A DNA stretch of 64,000 nucleotides from Toxorhynchites rutilus septentrionalis (Eukaryota > Arthropoda > Insecta > Diptera > Culicidae): positions 103,558,125 through 103,622,124 of the forward strand of contig NC_073745.1 in assembly GCF_029784135.1 (NCBI RefSeq), given 5' to 3'. This document shows positions 1 to 11,311 of this stretch, piece after piece. Each line of letters begins with the position of its first letter. Position 1 is the first letter of the stretch. The position numbers and the translations under genes are program-made. The notes under the pieces were generated by a model. That model was given only the letters and a program-made list of their open reading frames with translations. It was not told the origin of the DNA and searched no databases.

Positions 1-396
1 TTCTGGGATGCCAGATGTTTTTTCTCATATATATGCGATAAAAATCTGAAATATTTGTAAATATGTGCTAATGTTTGACATATTGGGCAGCTTCGTTTAT
101 CATATGGAATCAATAATGTTTTGTCACTATTTTAAACAGCCTGCAGCAGGAATAAAAGGTTGTTACTAAAGTTAAATATCTGCAAATTCGTGAACATATG
201 TGCGAATGTGGCATTTCTGATCAGATTTGGCAACCAGCAGAATGAACATCTTGTCACTTGCTGTTCATCCTCTCACATACATAAAATGAACCTCTCACGG
301 CATCCGATACGACTGTAGGAATAGTGTGAGGAAAGTTGCGTGATGGTGATGTGACAATTGTCATCTCACCTCACACGCCGCGTAGAATCAGGCCGA
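1..396. repeat. Dispersed repeat copy 1 (partial, runs off the window edge)
   Basis: This stretch is repeated in direct orientation at 8329..8733 with only scattered substitutions and a small indel. Both copies end in the same CAGGCCGA motif, preceded by the same sequence rich in ACAATTGTCATCTCACNTC. That end motif also terminates the elements at 412..2725 and 10760..11186, so it is probably the terminal inverted repeat of one DNA-element family. No coding capacity is visible. The left end lies outside the window. Confidence 0.75.
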
Positions 397-644
397 TTGA
401 CTTTTTGACTATCGGCCTGATTCTGCGTGGCGTGTGAGGTGGGATGACAATTGTCTCGTATGTCATGCGATTCCACCAGGCGTATGCCGTGAGAAATCTC
501 ACTTGAATGAACTCTCACCGTATTCCCGCTCACAAATATACGTGACGATTGTCACGAAGGTGACGATTTCTAGGTGACAATCGTCGATATGTCTTGAGGT
601 GTCGACAGCGCATAAAAACAAATGAAAAATGGAAGAGAAATAAT

Positions 645-2489
645 CCCCCTTATTTCACGCGGCGAGTGACGTGAGATAGCAAAGTTTCTCACTTCATTCT
701 GGAAGCTATCTCACTTTTCAACTTCTTCTTGATACCCGAGTCGATAACATATGAAGACACGATTTCAAATTTCCCCTAGTGACGAAGGGCCTGATTCTCC
801 TGTGCGAATGGAATGTGACAGCAATGAACTCCTCAAAGTCACATGACCCAAGTCACCGTATCGCCGTAGGCGATTGCCCTGACGTGAGAGGTTCATTTTG
901 GAGTAAAATACCCAATGAATAACAAATGGTTCAGTGTTCATTGAATTATATATGTCAAAGCTTGTGTTTTTTGCAAAGGCTCTATGTATTCAATGTGTTT
1001 TATGAATATATATTTTTTTTATTTCAAAAATTGTCATTCTTTGTTACATATATGTACAGGAAATAATTTCGTTCACCTTTATAAATGTTTTCCTCTTATT
1101 ATAATCGATGAAAAATAATATCACTAGGATAAGAAGATAAATATATTTTCAAATCTGTTTTTGCATAGTCCCTTTGCATTAATATGAGTGTATGTTATTT
1201 CAATTGTTTTGATTTCGTATCCGTATTTTGATTCCGCATTCGTGTTTTGACTTGGGCTGATGTCACATTAGGCGGATTCGCCGCCGCGGATTCCGCGAGT
1301 AAAACCGCAGCGGAGGATCTACAGTGTATTCTGAATGAGCCATGTCACACAGAACGGGGCGGTTTTGGGAGCGATTTTAAATGGAGAAAAAAAACCGTCA
1401 TTAGTGTCCGGTGCTGATTCCGTAATAATCACGCTAAAAGTTTGGTGGAAGGTTGACTATTCGTCATAACATTGCAGTGAACATTAATTTTATAATCGCC
1501 TCACATAAAAGCCATCAAGGTAAGATATATTTATTATGGCATTTGAATAAATTTAAACGCTGAATTTTATCCATAGACAATGAGCCGATAAAAATGATAA
1601 AGCTGTTAAGCATCTTGTAATTTTACTGTCCGAAACTGCGCTGTTGTGGTCTGGATTCTCACTGGATGAGCCAGGTGCGCACGCATCTCGCATCTATCTT
1701 ATGGTCAAGCTGGGTCTTGGAATAGATAAGAACGAAGCTATGAGCACAGATGATACTCCAGCCGCAACTACTGGTGAAGATGCTCCTTCAGTAGAGGATG
1801 ACACCTAGGATGCCTCACACATGGAAGAAGTTGATTAAACATATACGATTTTTAACTATTTAAGCAGCTTCTCGTAATTTTTGAAAGTCTGATTTGTGTT
1901 TTTGGAGAAAGGAAACGGTATCTTGAATTGAGTTTCTCGTATCAGTTAGGGTCAACTATTGTAAATTTACATTTTAATTTCGTACCGCGTTATAGCGGCT
2001 GCAGAAGATGTATATTCTTGTCATTGGTAATAGCATACCAAATACTTGAACTGACTACATGTTAATAATAAATATAAATTATTTCAAAATGCACAGTTTA
2101 AATGGATTGCATTCGAAATTGCATATTTTTGTCCAAAAATTTTCACAATGTAGATGATGATTACATGATTACAGAATCTGGAGTAGTGATTGCCCGTTTG
2201 GAACGGCGAATGATTAGAGATCGTTCAAGTCCTTTGGAAATGCTTAATCCTATTTTTGGCTACCATTGCTGGTACTAGTCGATAACAAATAAGGATACGA
2301 CTTCAAAAGTCACAAAATGGCATGTTTTTCCATTGCAATTGCCCACGAGAATTGAGTGAGACAATTTTTGTGAGCTGTCACTTCTCATTCGCACATCAGA
2401 ATCAGCCCCAAACTATAGTCACGCCATTCGCCTAAGGGAATGCAGTGACTTGAGCCATCTCACCTCATTCGCCGCGTGAAATAAAGGGG
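645..2489. mobile_element. DNA element with CCCC-TTATTTCACGC inverted termini and 3-bp target duplication
   Basis: The left end (645..665) and right end (2459..2489) are inverted repeats of a CCCCNTTATTTCACGCGGCG motif. AAT flanks both sides (642..644 and 2490..2492). The related copy at 10760..11186 shows the site without this insertion and with a single AAT, which supports the boundaries directly. A 3-bp duplication suits the PIF/Harbinger group, but no transposase is visible, so the superfamily is an inference. A piece of another element (1257..1400) lies inside. Confidence 0.7.
1257..1400 (-). mobile_element. Truncated copy of the 186-bp MITE seen at 24576..24761
   Basis: It starts with GGCTGATGTCACATTAGGCG and follows the reverse complement of the complete MITE at 24576..24761 for about 140 nt, including the GC-rich GCCGCCGCGGATTCCGCG segment. 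It then loses homology before the second terminal repeat. It is much more GC-rich than its surroundings. It is an inactive fragment. Confidence 0.7.
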
Positions 2490-2740
2490 AATAAGTGTCG
2501 TTTTGGGTCGTATAGAATCGATAGTAATGGTATTGTATGTATCAATAAATTCAATTTGTCTTCAATTTTCACAGTGCGAGTGACGAATTGAAAGTATTTT
2601 GAATTTCTTGTGAAAGTGATAGTGAATCTGTTATCCCTCAATCGGATGAATAAGCACACCGGAATTATTTCCATTACATGAAATCTATTTATTTTCTCTA
2701 AAATATATCTATTACATGGATCTTGTGTTTCATCTATCTA

Positions 2741-3875
2741 CCCAGCAAACATTAAATCGTATAATTTTGCACGTGCCAAGTCTTACAAGAAATCCGAATA
2801 AATCATAATCGCATATAATATCAATCAAAGTATGTATCGTGTATATTTGAAATCGCATAAAATGTAAAAACTCGATTTTATATACCATTATCAAATTAAG
2901 TCGCAATTCGGTATAATAAACATCAGTTTTATGATGTACATTGTCGTAAAATATATTTAATCCGCATCATATGCGTATATTACGCTGATGCAGTTTGTGT
3001 GTCGTATAAGCGTATAATTGAAATCGATTCAGTACTGTAGTAAATCGTGTTGCATGCTGAAGAAAATCATGAAACAGTAAATCATATGAGATCTTAATAA
3101 AGAACATATCACATCATATTGAAATGTCAATGATGCACTCGAAAGTTTTAACCGCTGTTGAATTAAATTTCAGATAGCCGCGCGAGATAGCTGGTGGATG
3201 ATAATCCAGACGACCGGAGTTCGAACCCACAACGGAGCAGTTTTCACCAAACATCAATCTGTGGCATTTTAAACATTCATCTTCCACTCCCAACACAAGT
3301 CAATCAAACAATTATTATTTCTACGAACATAAATACTCATATATAAAAATGGCGATTCGTGAGGTTGTAATAAACATTTCACGAAAATATTTTGCGCCAT
3401 TTGTTTTTTTCTATGTCTGTAATAAATCGTATATAAGTATGGCAAAAGTCGTATTTGGTGCATTGACAATTCATGAATATATTCAGATCGCAATTCAATT
3501 CCAACATAATCGCTATTATAGCCGGTCAAAGTTGCATACTCATCCAAACAAATTCGGTAAGCATTTGCATGTATATGCCCAGCAAACATTAAATCGCATA
3601 ACAAGCGTATATATAACATCATATGCCCTAAAATTTGGTTGGCATATAATGCGCCTAACTGGCATATGCATGCAAAAGTGGAGGCCATATACATACTGAT
3701 TATACCGAATTGCGACTTAATTTGATAATGGTATATAAAATCGAGTTTTTACATTTTATGCGATTTCAAATATACACGATACATACTTTGATTGATATTA
3801 TATGCGTTTATGATTTATTCAGATTTCTTGTAAGACTTGGCACGTGCAAAATTATACGATTTAATGTTTGCTGGG
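2741..3875. mobile_element. Fold-back element with about 180-nt inverted ends, CCCAGCAAACATTAAATCG terminus
   Basis: The left arm (2741..about 2920) and right arm (about 3700..3875) are near-perfect inverted repeats. Both end in CCCAGCAAACATTAAATCG, a terminus also seen at 3579, 6410, 7285, 25645, 26523 and 55088 in one orientation or the other. The centre contains a second inverted pair (3579..3690 with 3880..3970) and a tRNA-like stretch at about 3180..3240 with a GGAGTTCGAACCC box-B-like motif. The open frames inside are palindrome artefacts and not genes. Confidence 0.65.
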
Positions 3876-3973
3876 TGGTCTCCACTTTTGCATGCATATG
3901 CCAGTTAGGCGCATTATATGCCAACCAAATTTTAGGGCATATGATGTTATATATACGCTTGTTATGCGATTTA
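3579..3973. repeat. Inner inverted repeat pair, about 105-nt arms
   Basis: Positions 3579..3690 and about 3880..3970 are reverse complements. Both carry the GCATATAATGCGCCTAACTG and CATATGCATGCAAAAGTGGA segments. The sequence appears again at 55088..55200 next to the copia insertion. It therefore belongs to a dispersed family and overlaps the right end of the fold-back element. Confidence 0.65.
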
Positions 3974-4052
3974 ATCACGGCAGTGGAACTTCATACAAAT
4001 CACTCGTCGAAAAGTGTCTCCTTTTTCACCGCTTGTTTACATCGACGAATAT

Positions 4053-4866
4053 ATTTTTGACGTAGGACTACATCTTTCATTTCTATACTGGGGTGTAAAA
4101 TCAAAGTTTCGAAAACGAAAGCGTTACGCCGAAGACCGTGATTTTGAGTGTTAATAGCTCCTAAACAACTGAACGAAATGGTATGATAAACACTTCATTC
4201 GAAAGATAAAATGTCTACGCGTTCTATACTTGTTACTTTCTGATCCAAAAACTTGTTTCAATAGTCTTAAATTTGCTTTCAAAATAGGCTATTGAAATCA
4301 CTCAGTTCTAATTGAACAGCGATTGGAGCATGTTGTCGCTGTTGTGGTGAAGCTCTTCATTTATCATGAAAGCGCGGATGAACGGTGTCACCAAGAGCCT
4401 GTTTGTGCACCTTAGGCCAGAAGGGAATCCATCAGGAGGAGAGTGATGCTACAAATGGTTCCCCGGGAAGATCTCGAAGCAACCGCTACACACACACACA
4501 TACACGCACGGAATTCTTTCCGTTTGGATCGAGAAAGATCCGGAAAATAATCTGCCAGTTCCTCTAGGAATTTAGAAATACATTCATGTGAAAGAGTTTA
4601 TTTGAATGTTTTCTATCCATGTAACACTTTGACCAAATACATTAGGTTTTGTGATTTTTCAATCAATCGCAATCAACAGGATAGCTTCTGAAGATTATTC
4701 TTCCCCATCAGTAGGATATTTCCGTATCCAATATTGGATGCATAAAACCTTGTGCCTCCAACGTAACGCTCTCGTTTTCGAAGTTCTCCAAATATTCATT
4801 CATTCAGAATGAATTCAGATTCAACTTCATACAAATGATCTCTAAATCAACGATAGTCCTACGTCA
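4053..4866. mobile_element. MITE-like insertion specific to arm A (TGACGTAGGACTA ends)
   Basis: It begins TGACGTAGGACTACATC and ends with the inverted GATAGTCCTACGTCA. Arm B lacks this block and joins the flanking sequences directly, apart from a further 40 nt or so after 4866 that is also missing there. The TGACGTAGGACTA motif recurs at about 5308, 26585, 27742, 41480 and 51115, so this is a family. It contains a short CA-rich tract near 4492. No ORF of interest is present. Confidence 0.6.
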
Positions 4867-5305
4867 CCCTTGCGGTTATACCATAGATATAACCCATTTC
4901 CTGTTTTTTCCACTATGTTTCGTAGGAGAGTGTATACATACTGACAGATTTCTACTACGAGGTGTTTAATGAAGGATGAAAGGTGGGAATGTTTATGTTT
5001 AAAAATGATTTATCGTACGATTTAATTGAATGCATAAAAGTTGTCAACAAAACTGGAGTTAAGCACATAAGAGATTCCCAGAGTAGCGGATTGATTTGCG
5101 TCTAGCCAGCCCATACATGCAAACGTGGAGGCGGTATACATACATACTAGAAAATAATAAATCGTATAATTATCGTTTATATTACATCAGATACCCCATA
5201 TACATGTATATGGCCTCCAATTTCATATGCATATGCCAGTTATACACATCATACAAGTAATGTGTCTTAGATGTATGTATATCGCCACCAATTTTAGATT
5301 TTTGA

Positions 5306-5552
5306 CGTAGGACTACGTCTTAAATTAAGGGTGCCAAATCAGAAAACAGGTCACGTTTTAATGAAATAAAGTTAACGTTAATAACTATTTTCGCTACGAA
5401 CGGATTTAAACGTTTTGTATACCAATCGAATTGGAAATTTTCTAAGATTTTTTTTTGTTTGATATGCTATACATTACAATCCCATAGTCTGTATATGTTT
5501 CAAATTAATGAAAATTGGAAGCATTCCCATTTTTCCATACATTTGTTCTGTC
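5306..5552 (+). repeat. Dispersed repeat of about 250 nt (copies at 27.5, 41.3 and 54.1 kb)
   Basis: The block starts TTTTTGACGTAGGACTACG, continues with GGGTGCCAAATCAGAAAAC and ends near CCATACATTTGTTCTG. Matching blocks lie at 27502..27760 (minus, inside arm B), 41265..41505 (minus) and 54124..54372 (plus). There is no coding content. Confidence 0.65.
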
Positions 5553-6962
5553 CATTTGTGTGCTTTCCCGAACAGAGCTGTCAATAACGGGTAACTTATG
5601 CAGCCGAACAGAAACAACGAAGGGGGATAGCGAAAAGAGAAAATTTGCGAAGCAAACTCCACCCTTGCATAGTAAGTAAGCTGTCGCTAGCGTATAAGTA
5701 TTGCATCTCCTCTAAGGAAAATTATCAGAATATTTCTGTGACCGAAACAACAAAGGTCGCTTATTCTGCTCGTTTTGTGTTTAATGTATCCCCTCGAGCT
5801 GTGAACGCTAGTGAATATTTCACTTGAAGTGCATTTGGAATTGCAATGAACATAACCATCCGAGGCATCGCAAAGCAGGCGAAAAAAGAGAAGAGTACAA
5901 ATGATTATAGGTCGCTTCTAAACATCAGTGTTTGGTTTTTTGTGTGTAGTTTGTTTTCATTGCGCAAAACATAGACTGTATGCATCTGTTAGACGCGTGT
6001 TTGATACTTGTTGAATGGCCGTGCACTTCTTCTTCTTCTATTGAATTATAGACACTTGAAACTCAGAGAGTTCATTCGTCTTCGATGGCGATGCACGTAA
6101 GATGCCTCTCGTAAATTTTCAGTGCAATGCGTGCATTGATATAATGAAACGTATTGCGACATATGACCATAGCGTATTGTTCTCGCAAAGGCAAAAAATG
6201 ATCGCTGCTTCTCAAAATGAGTCTACAAAACTACGCAAGCCATTAAACTTTTTTAGGGTTACTAAAGAGTTATTTATGAAATTTCGACGTATTCGACGTA
6301 TAAATAATATTCGAAATGATAAACCATCAAATTTCAAAAGAAAAAAGATTGCGTAGTTCTACGTTCTAAGCGGTCGTGTCTCGGATACAACCCCTCGAAT
6401 TCTTTGTACGACTTGATGTTTGCTGGGCAGGCCCGAAGGCAGTTGTAAATTGTTAAAATATGAATGGAACTTTTTACTTCATGTTATTTGATTACTTGAA
6501 ACATGTAGTACTGAACTTTATTTAACCATTTCTATATAAATTTTGCGATATTTCCACTAAAACACAATAAACAATCAGGAATGAAGTATCCGAGTGCAAC
6601 TCTTTCGTATCACATGTAAGAACTTTAATTGCCCTAGAATCATATTTCAGATAGCCGTACGAGATAGCTGCGGCTTGATAATCCAAACAACCGGAGTTCA
6701 AATCCCATTGGAGCAATTCTATAACCATCGCCACCACTCATATCAAACATTTATATCCCTAAAAGTCAATTGATTAATTCCTATTTGTACAAACATAGAT
6801 GTTTATAAAAGTTCTATATACATACAAAATGGTGATTCCCCGGGCCGAACATTTTACTTTGATATTTTCCGCCATTTTTTTTTTATGGCAGTGATGAATC
6901 GTATATTCGTATGACAACAGACTTATTATGTTATTAGGTATTGCATAATAACCTTGCATGTT

Positions 6963-7220
6963 CAGTAAGTTACCTCTAATTCAACATTTTGTTAATTGGA
7001 CAGACCTGTAATGGGACACAAATAATTGGACATTTTCATCTCTAATTGGAAATTTTGTAAACATCGAGTTTGGTACCCAAAGTATGGCCCCAGATTGAAA
7101 GTCGCCACCAGACGTCGACATTGTACCACTATCATCGTGAGTGTCCAATTACAGACCAATCACCTCTAATGCGACACTGAGTAGTGCCTCGGTATGTCGA
7201 GGATTAGAGGTAACTTACTG
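6963..7220. mobile_element. TA-type MITE, CAGTAAGTTACCTCTAAT termini
   Basis: The terminal inverted repeats at 6963..6980 and 7203..7220 are perfect for 18 nt. Related copies lie at 7788..8025, 24929..25166 and 25734..25997. TA flanks the copies where the flank is intact, which fits the Tc1/mariner superfamily. It is non-coding, so the transposase would be supplied from elsewhere. Confidence 0.75.
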
Positions 7221-7787
7221 TATGTGCTATTTGGGCGCATCATATTATCAAAATATCAGATATTCGATGCTCTATATACGATAGTTATACGATTTAATGT
7301 TTGATGGGTTGGCATACTTGGCAGCTTGGTTTGTCAAGTTCATAATCTCATGTTTACAGTTTTGATTTCAGTGCAATTGAATGACGAAGTTGAACTAATT
7401 TATTTTTGTCACTATGTTTATCAGAGCTCAAAGGACCGGCAAACAGATAATCTTTCGTACTTAAAAGTTAAAAATAAAAAAAACAACTTTAACTTTCACT
7501 TTTCATAAAACCGGAAATATTCTGACTTAAAAATATTTTTTAACGTAATATTCCAAACATACATGTATTTACAAAAATCTATAATAATCATCATAATTAT
7601 CAAGAACGTTGTCCGCCATTCGTTTTTTTGGTTGTCTGTAGTAAATCGTATATACGCATGACAATAGTCGTACTAGATGCATGTATAGGTCGTATATTCA
7701 TCCATCCAATCATCGTGAATACTGTTGCAAGTATAAAATAAATGTGTGTTTGTTTTTTATGATGCGAACATGAATAACAACATGATA

Positions 7788-8025
7788 CAGTAATTTAAAT
7801 TTAATACGACATGCCGAGGCACCACTCAGTGTCGCTTTCGAGGCGATTTTGGCCTGTAATTGAACATTGGCGATGTGAGTGGTATAGCGTCGACGTCTGG
7901 TGGCAACTTTAATGTGGCGCCATAATTTGGGCCCCGAACTAGATGTTTACAAAAATGTCCAATTAAACGTGTCACATTACAGGTCTGTCCAATAATCTAA
8001 ACGTTGCATTAAATGTAGCTTACTG
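7788..8025. mobile_element. TA-type MITE, second copy in arm A
   Basis: It begins CAGTAATTTAAATTTAATAC and ends ATTAAATGTAGCTTACTG, with TA on both sides. It shares the internal GATGTTTACAAAA and GTCGACGTCTGG-like segments with 6963..7220. The same copy occurs in arm B at 24929..25166, so it was present before the inverted duplication. Confidence 0.75.
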
Positions 8026-8328
8026 TATATAAACAATATTTATTCCCAGCTGTTTTGAGGCATCTCGCACAAATTGACAATATTATTCAGTTGTCAGTGC
8101 AAGTCGGTTTAATTTTTAGAGTGTAAAAAAAGTTCACTGTTTACATAAAAGCAATCTCGAATCGGTCCCACTTTTTTGCTTGAAGTTACTATCCTCTGCT
8201 GAGAGCGCAGAGAGCAGCAGCAACTACGACCAAAACAAACGAAAATGTAAAACTTTACAAGATACAATCAACTGACTACTGACTGTAGCGAAGCAAATAT
8301 CTGACCTCTCTGAGCGAAACAAATAAAA

Positions 8329-8733
8329 TTCTGGGATGCCAGATGTTTTTTCTCAAACATATGCGATAAAAATCTGAAATATTTATAAATATGTGCCAAT
8401 GTCTGACATACTGGCCGGCTTCGTTTATCATATGGAATCAATAATGTTTTGTCACTATTTTAAACAGCCTGCAGCAGGAATAAAAGGTTGTGACAAAAGT
8501 TCAATGTCTGCAAATTCGTGAACACATGTGCGAATGTGGCATCTCTGATCAGATTTGGCAACCAGCAAAATGAACGGCTTGTCACTTGCTGTTCATCCTC
8601 TCACATACATAATATGAACCTCTCACGGCATCCGATACGACTGTAGGAATGGTAGGAATAGAGTGAGGAGAGTTGCGTGACTGTGATGTGACAATTGTCA
8701 TCTCACATCACACGCCGCGTAGAATCAGGCCGA
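8329..8733. repeat. Dispersed repeat copy 2 (direct repeat of 1..396)
   Basis: It starts TTCTGGGATGCCAGATG, as the window does, and ends at CAGGCCGA. It differs from copy 1 by scattered substitutions and a short duplication near 8650 (two GTAGGAAT units). Together with copy 1 it shows a direct repeat about 8.3 kb apart. Confidence 0.75.
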
Positions 8734-10759
8734 ATATGCTCGAATCACCGATTCTTGCATAATGGGGTTTATTCTGACAGTCGTTTTACAACGATATAAT
8801 ACGTCCATCCATGTTTTTGTATTCTGAGAGTCGGTGTAAACGTAATATGTTTCACGCGATGAACTCCGTTCATTCGTCGTTGTATTCTCGGAGTCGCTTT
8901 TTAGCTATAATTGGTCCAAACGCGTGAGGGTTTGAGTCGGTATTACTATTTCTCGTGACGCTGTTCTGTTTGCGTGCAATGAGCTCGTATAATAGCAAAA
9001 ATATAAGTAAGATGACAGAAAACATGTTAGTTGTTATACTCATGTATTTATATTTTTACTGATTCAGGTTTTATTCGAAGCAAAAACGAACAAAAAATAG
9101 TTCAAACTAATGGTTCAATATGCTGAAGAGCTATCGATTTTGATATAGGTGATAATCCTTACATTAGTTCCATCTACGCATCTAAGCCTGGGAAGCCCGT
9201 ATTGCGTTTTCTCTACGCAATTAACAACTTACAGTTTGAGCAATTAACACGTCAATCCCCGGCCGAAAGAAGGAACCGAGAGTGCATTTTCTGTCTAGCC
9301 ACGGGTAGTTCCTGTAGACCAACAGACCTTTTCTAAAAATTATTTCCTTGCTGTGTTTCTGCCGTTCCTCAACTTTCTCCTCACGAAAAGTCCACTGTCA
9401 GGCCACAACGACCAGCGCGAATCAGAGGAAAATTTCAATCCCTATCCTAAAATTATTTGATGCTTATTTTCGAAGCAAATTCCACAGATTCTAGGCAGCA
9501 CTTAAAATACCTAAGACAGTTATAAATGTGGATAATGTAAAAGTTTTCAGGCTTATGATCTAGGTTCCGGACTATTTTTATAAATAGTCCTGAAAATATT
9601 GTCTGTGACTCCTAAACATAAACAGGTATATAATAGGTAACATTCAATTATATTTGATGCCAGTGCACTGGATCCTTCCATTTCGTATTAGGAATAGAAT
9701 AAGAACCCGAAAACCTAACAAACTTCAGTTATACCATCGAAAATTCTCCAGCCAAAAAAAGCGATTCCTGTTTCCAGGAGCTTGTCAGAATTGAAAAGCT
9801 GCATCCAAATCCTTCGCAGCTTGTTCCTCTTTGCATGTGAGTGCAAAGTCTGCGATTTGTCCGTTCGTTTGTTGTCATTCCTAGAAAAATCATCTAATAC
9901 ATCTAACACCGTGAGGTAATGATTGAATTCCAGAGACCTACTAATAAATGAAATCAATTTAACATTTTTTCAAATTAGCATTTTTTTTAGCATCCATCGA
10001 AATACAAACCTTCGTTCATGTTAATTGTGCACGTATACATTTGCTCCGCTGTATAGCGTCTAGCAGCATTCAACAAAATTCCATTAAGTATTTGTAATAA
10101 TTACCGCTTTAAAAATACACAAGTAGATGACTACAATCAATCTGTATATGGAAAACATAAACAAACGATTAGCATAAAAACAAAGGGCCTATGTGGACAT
10201 ATTCATTATTTGAAATGTTCGGGTTTCAAAAATGTATGAACAGGATAGGTTTAATCATGTAATCTGATTATAAAATGATATCGAAGTTGCGGCATTTTTT
10301 CCGTATTATATGTCGCAGTCAAAAACATTTCTAAATAATCAAATTTTGGAAATTTGAAACTTGCCTTTTCTAATTCACAGTGAAATACTAATTCATGCAT
10401 CGGCCCTTTTGGAAAACGCGTATGAGTTGACGTTTCTAATAATGAACCGGTTTTCATTTGTGGTTTATCTGTTCGTATGGTCGAATGAACTCGTCTCATC
10501 ACCGTCGAACGACCGTCAGAATAGCGCGAGTGTTTTCATATGACACCGACGCGATTAATCTCGCTTACACCGATGCGACTCTCGGAATAATCCCCAATGA
10601 GTATGGCTTGCCACTCCCAAGCGCAATTCAGTTTGTTCTTTGTGCAATTTCGCTGGTTTAGGTCAATCACGGAGAGCTGATACGACCGGCCTGGCCTGGC
10701 TCCGGCGTATACCATGGCTTCTGAAATGGATATGCAGTTCGGTGACGATGTCTCGCGGC
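8734..10759. other. 2 kb without a recognisable gene
   Basis: There are only short, featureless open frames on either strand (the longest about 80 codons) with no domain that I recognise. TATTCTGANAGTCG-type motifs near 8770..8890 reappear inverted near 10500..10590, which suggests the remains of another inverted-repeat element. A 9-bp hairpin, GGACTATTT with its complement, lies at 9567..9589. Confidence 0.5.
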
Positions 10760-11186
10760 TATATAGATGAGATCCATGTGATATATATATTTTAGAGAAA
10801 ATAAATAGATTTCATGAAATGGAAATAATTCCGGTGTGCTTATTCGTCCGATTGAGGGATAACAGATTCACTACCGCTTTCATAAAAAAATTCAAACTAC
10901 TTTCAATTTGTCACTCGCACTGTAAAAATTGAAGATAAATTGAAAAAGACACTTATTATTCCTCTTCCATTTTTGATTTGTTTTTATGCGCTGTCGACAC
11001 CTCAAAACATGTCGACGATTGTCACCTAGAAATCCCAGTTCATGTGACAATCGTCACGTATATTTGAGAGCGGGAATACGGTGAGAGTTCATTCAAGTGA
11101 GATTTCTCACGGCACACGCCTGGTGGAATCGCGTGACATAAGTGACAATTGTCATCTCACCTCACACGCCACGCAGAATCAGGCCG
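10760..11186 (-). mobile_element. Uninterrupted copy of the CGGCCTGATTCTGCG-ended element
   Basis: It is the reverse complement of 412..644 joined to 2490..2725 and ends in AGAATCAGGCCG at 11186. At about 10955 it shows the empty AAT target of the inner element at 645..2489. It lies about 125 nt beyond the stop codon of Cap-D3, close to where its 3' UTR would end. Confidence 0.7.
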
Positions 11187-11311
11187 GACGTGTACAGTCT
11201 ACCCATGCTCAAGCTCAACATAGCGTTCAGGATTTGGATAGCAAATCATAAAATGGACGCAAAATCATTTGGGCATTCTTCCAGAAAATAAGGAAAAAAT
11301 ATGAGAATTTG

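Larger units (their letters stand above)
412..2725 (+). mobile_element. Non-autonomous TIR element, interrupted by an inner element
   Basis: The element opens with TCGGCCTGATTCTGCGTGG. Its two parts, 412..644 and 2490..2725, match in reverse complement the uninterrupted copy at 10760..11186. The gap between them is the inner element 645..2489. The spacer to the preceding repeat (397..411) is only 15 nt, so two elements of the same family sit almost back to back. I see no transposase. The right limit is approximate. Confidence 0.65.
3975..8192 (+). repeat. Arm A of a large inverted duplication (partner 24762..28371)
   Basis: Read as reverse complement, this 4.2 kb segment matches 24762..28371 along its whole length. 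Anchors checked include the TCACGGCAGTGGAACTTC end, the GATGCAATACTTATACGCTA segment near 5700, the CGTACGAGATAGCTGCGGC segment near 6655, two small MITEs near 7.0 and 7.9 kb, and the ATAGTAACTTC end. Divergence is a few percent in the sampled parts. Arm A is longer mainly because of an insertion of about 0.85 kb (about 4053..4907). No protein-coding gene is recognisable inside; the short ORFs are broken in the other arm. Confidence 0.8.

Noticed and set aside
3269..3699. Overlapping 141- and 116-codon ORFs
   Set aside because: They lie in an inverted repeat of a fold-back element and contain no domain.
5645..6356. Short genes in arm A
   Set aside because: The corresponding frames are broken in arm B, so there is no sign of coding constraint.
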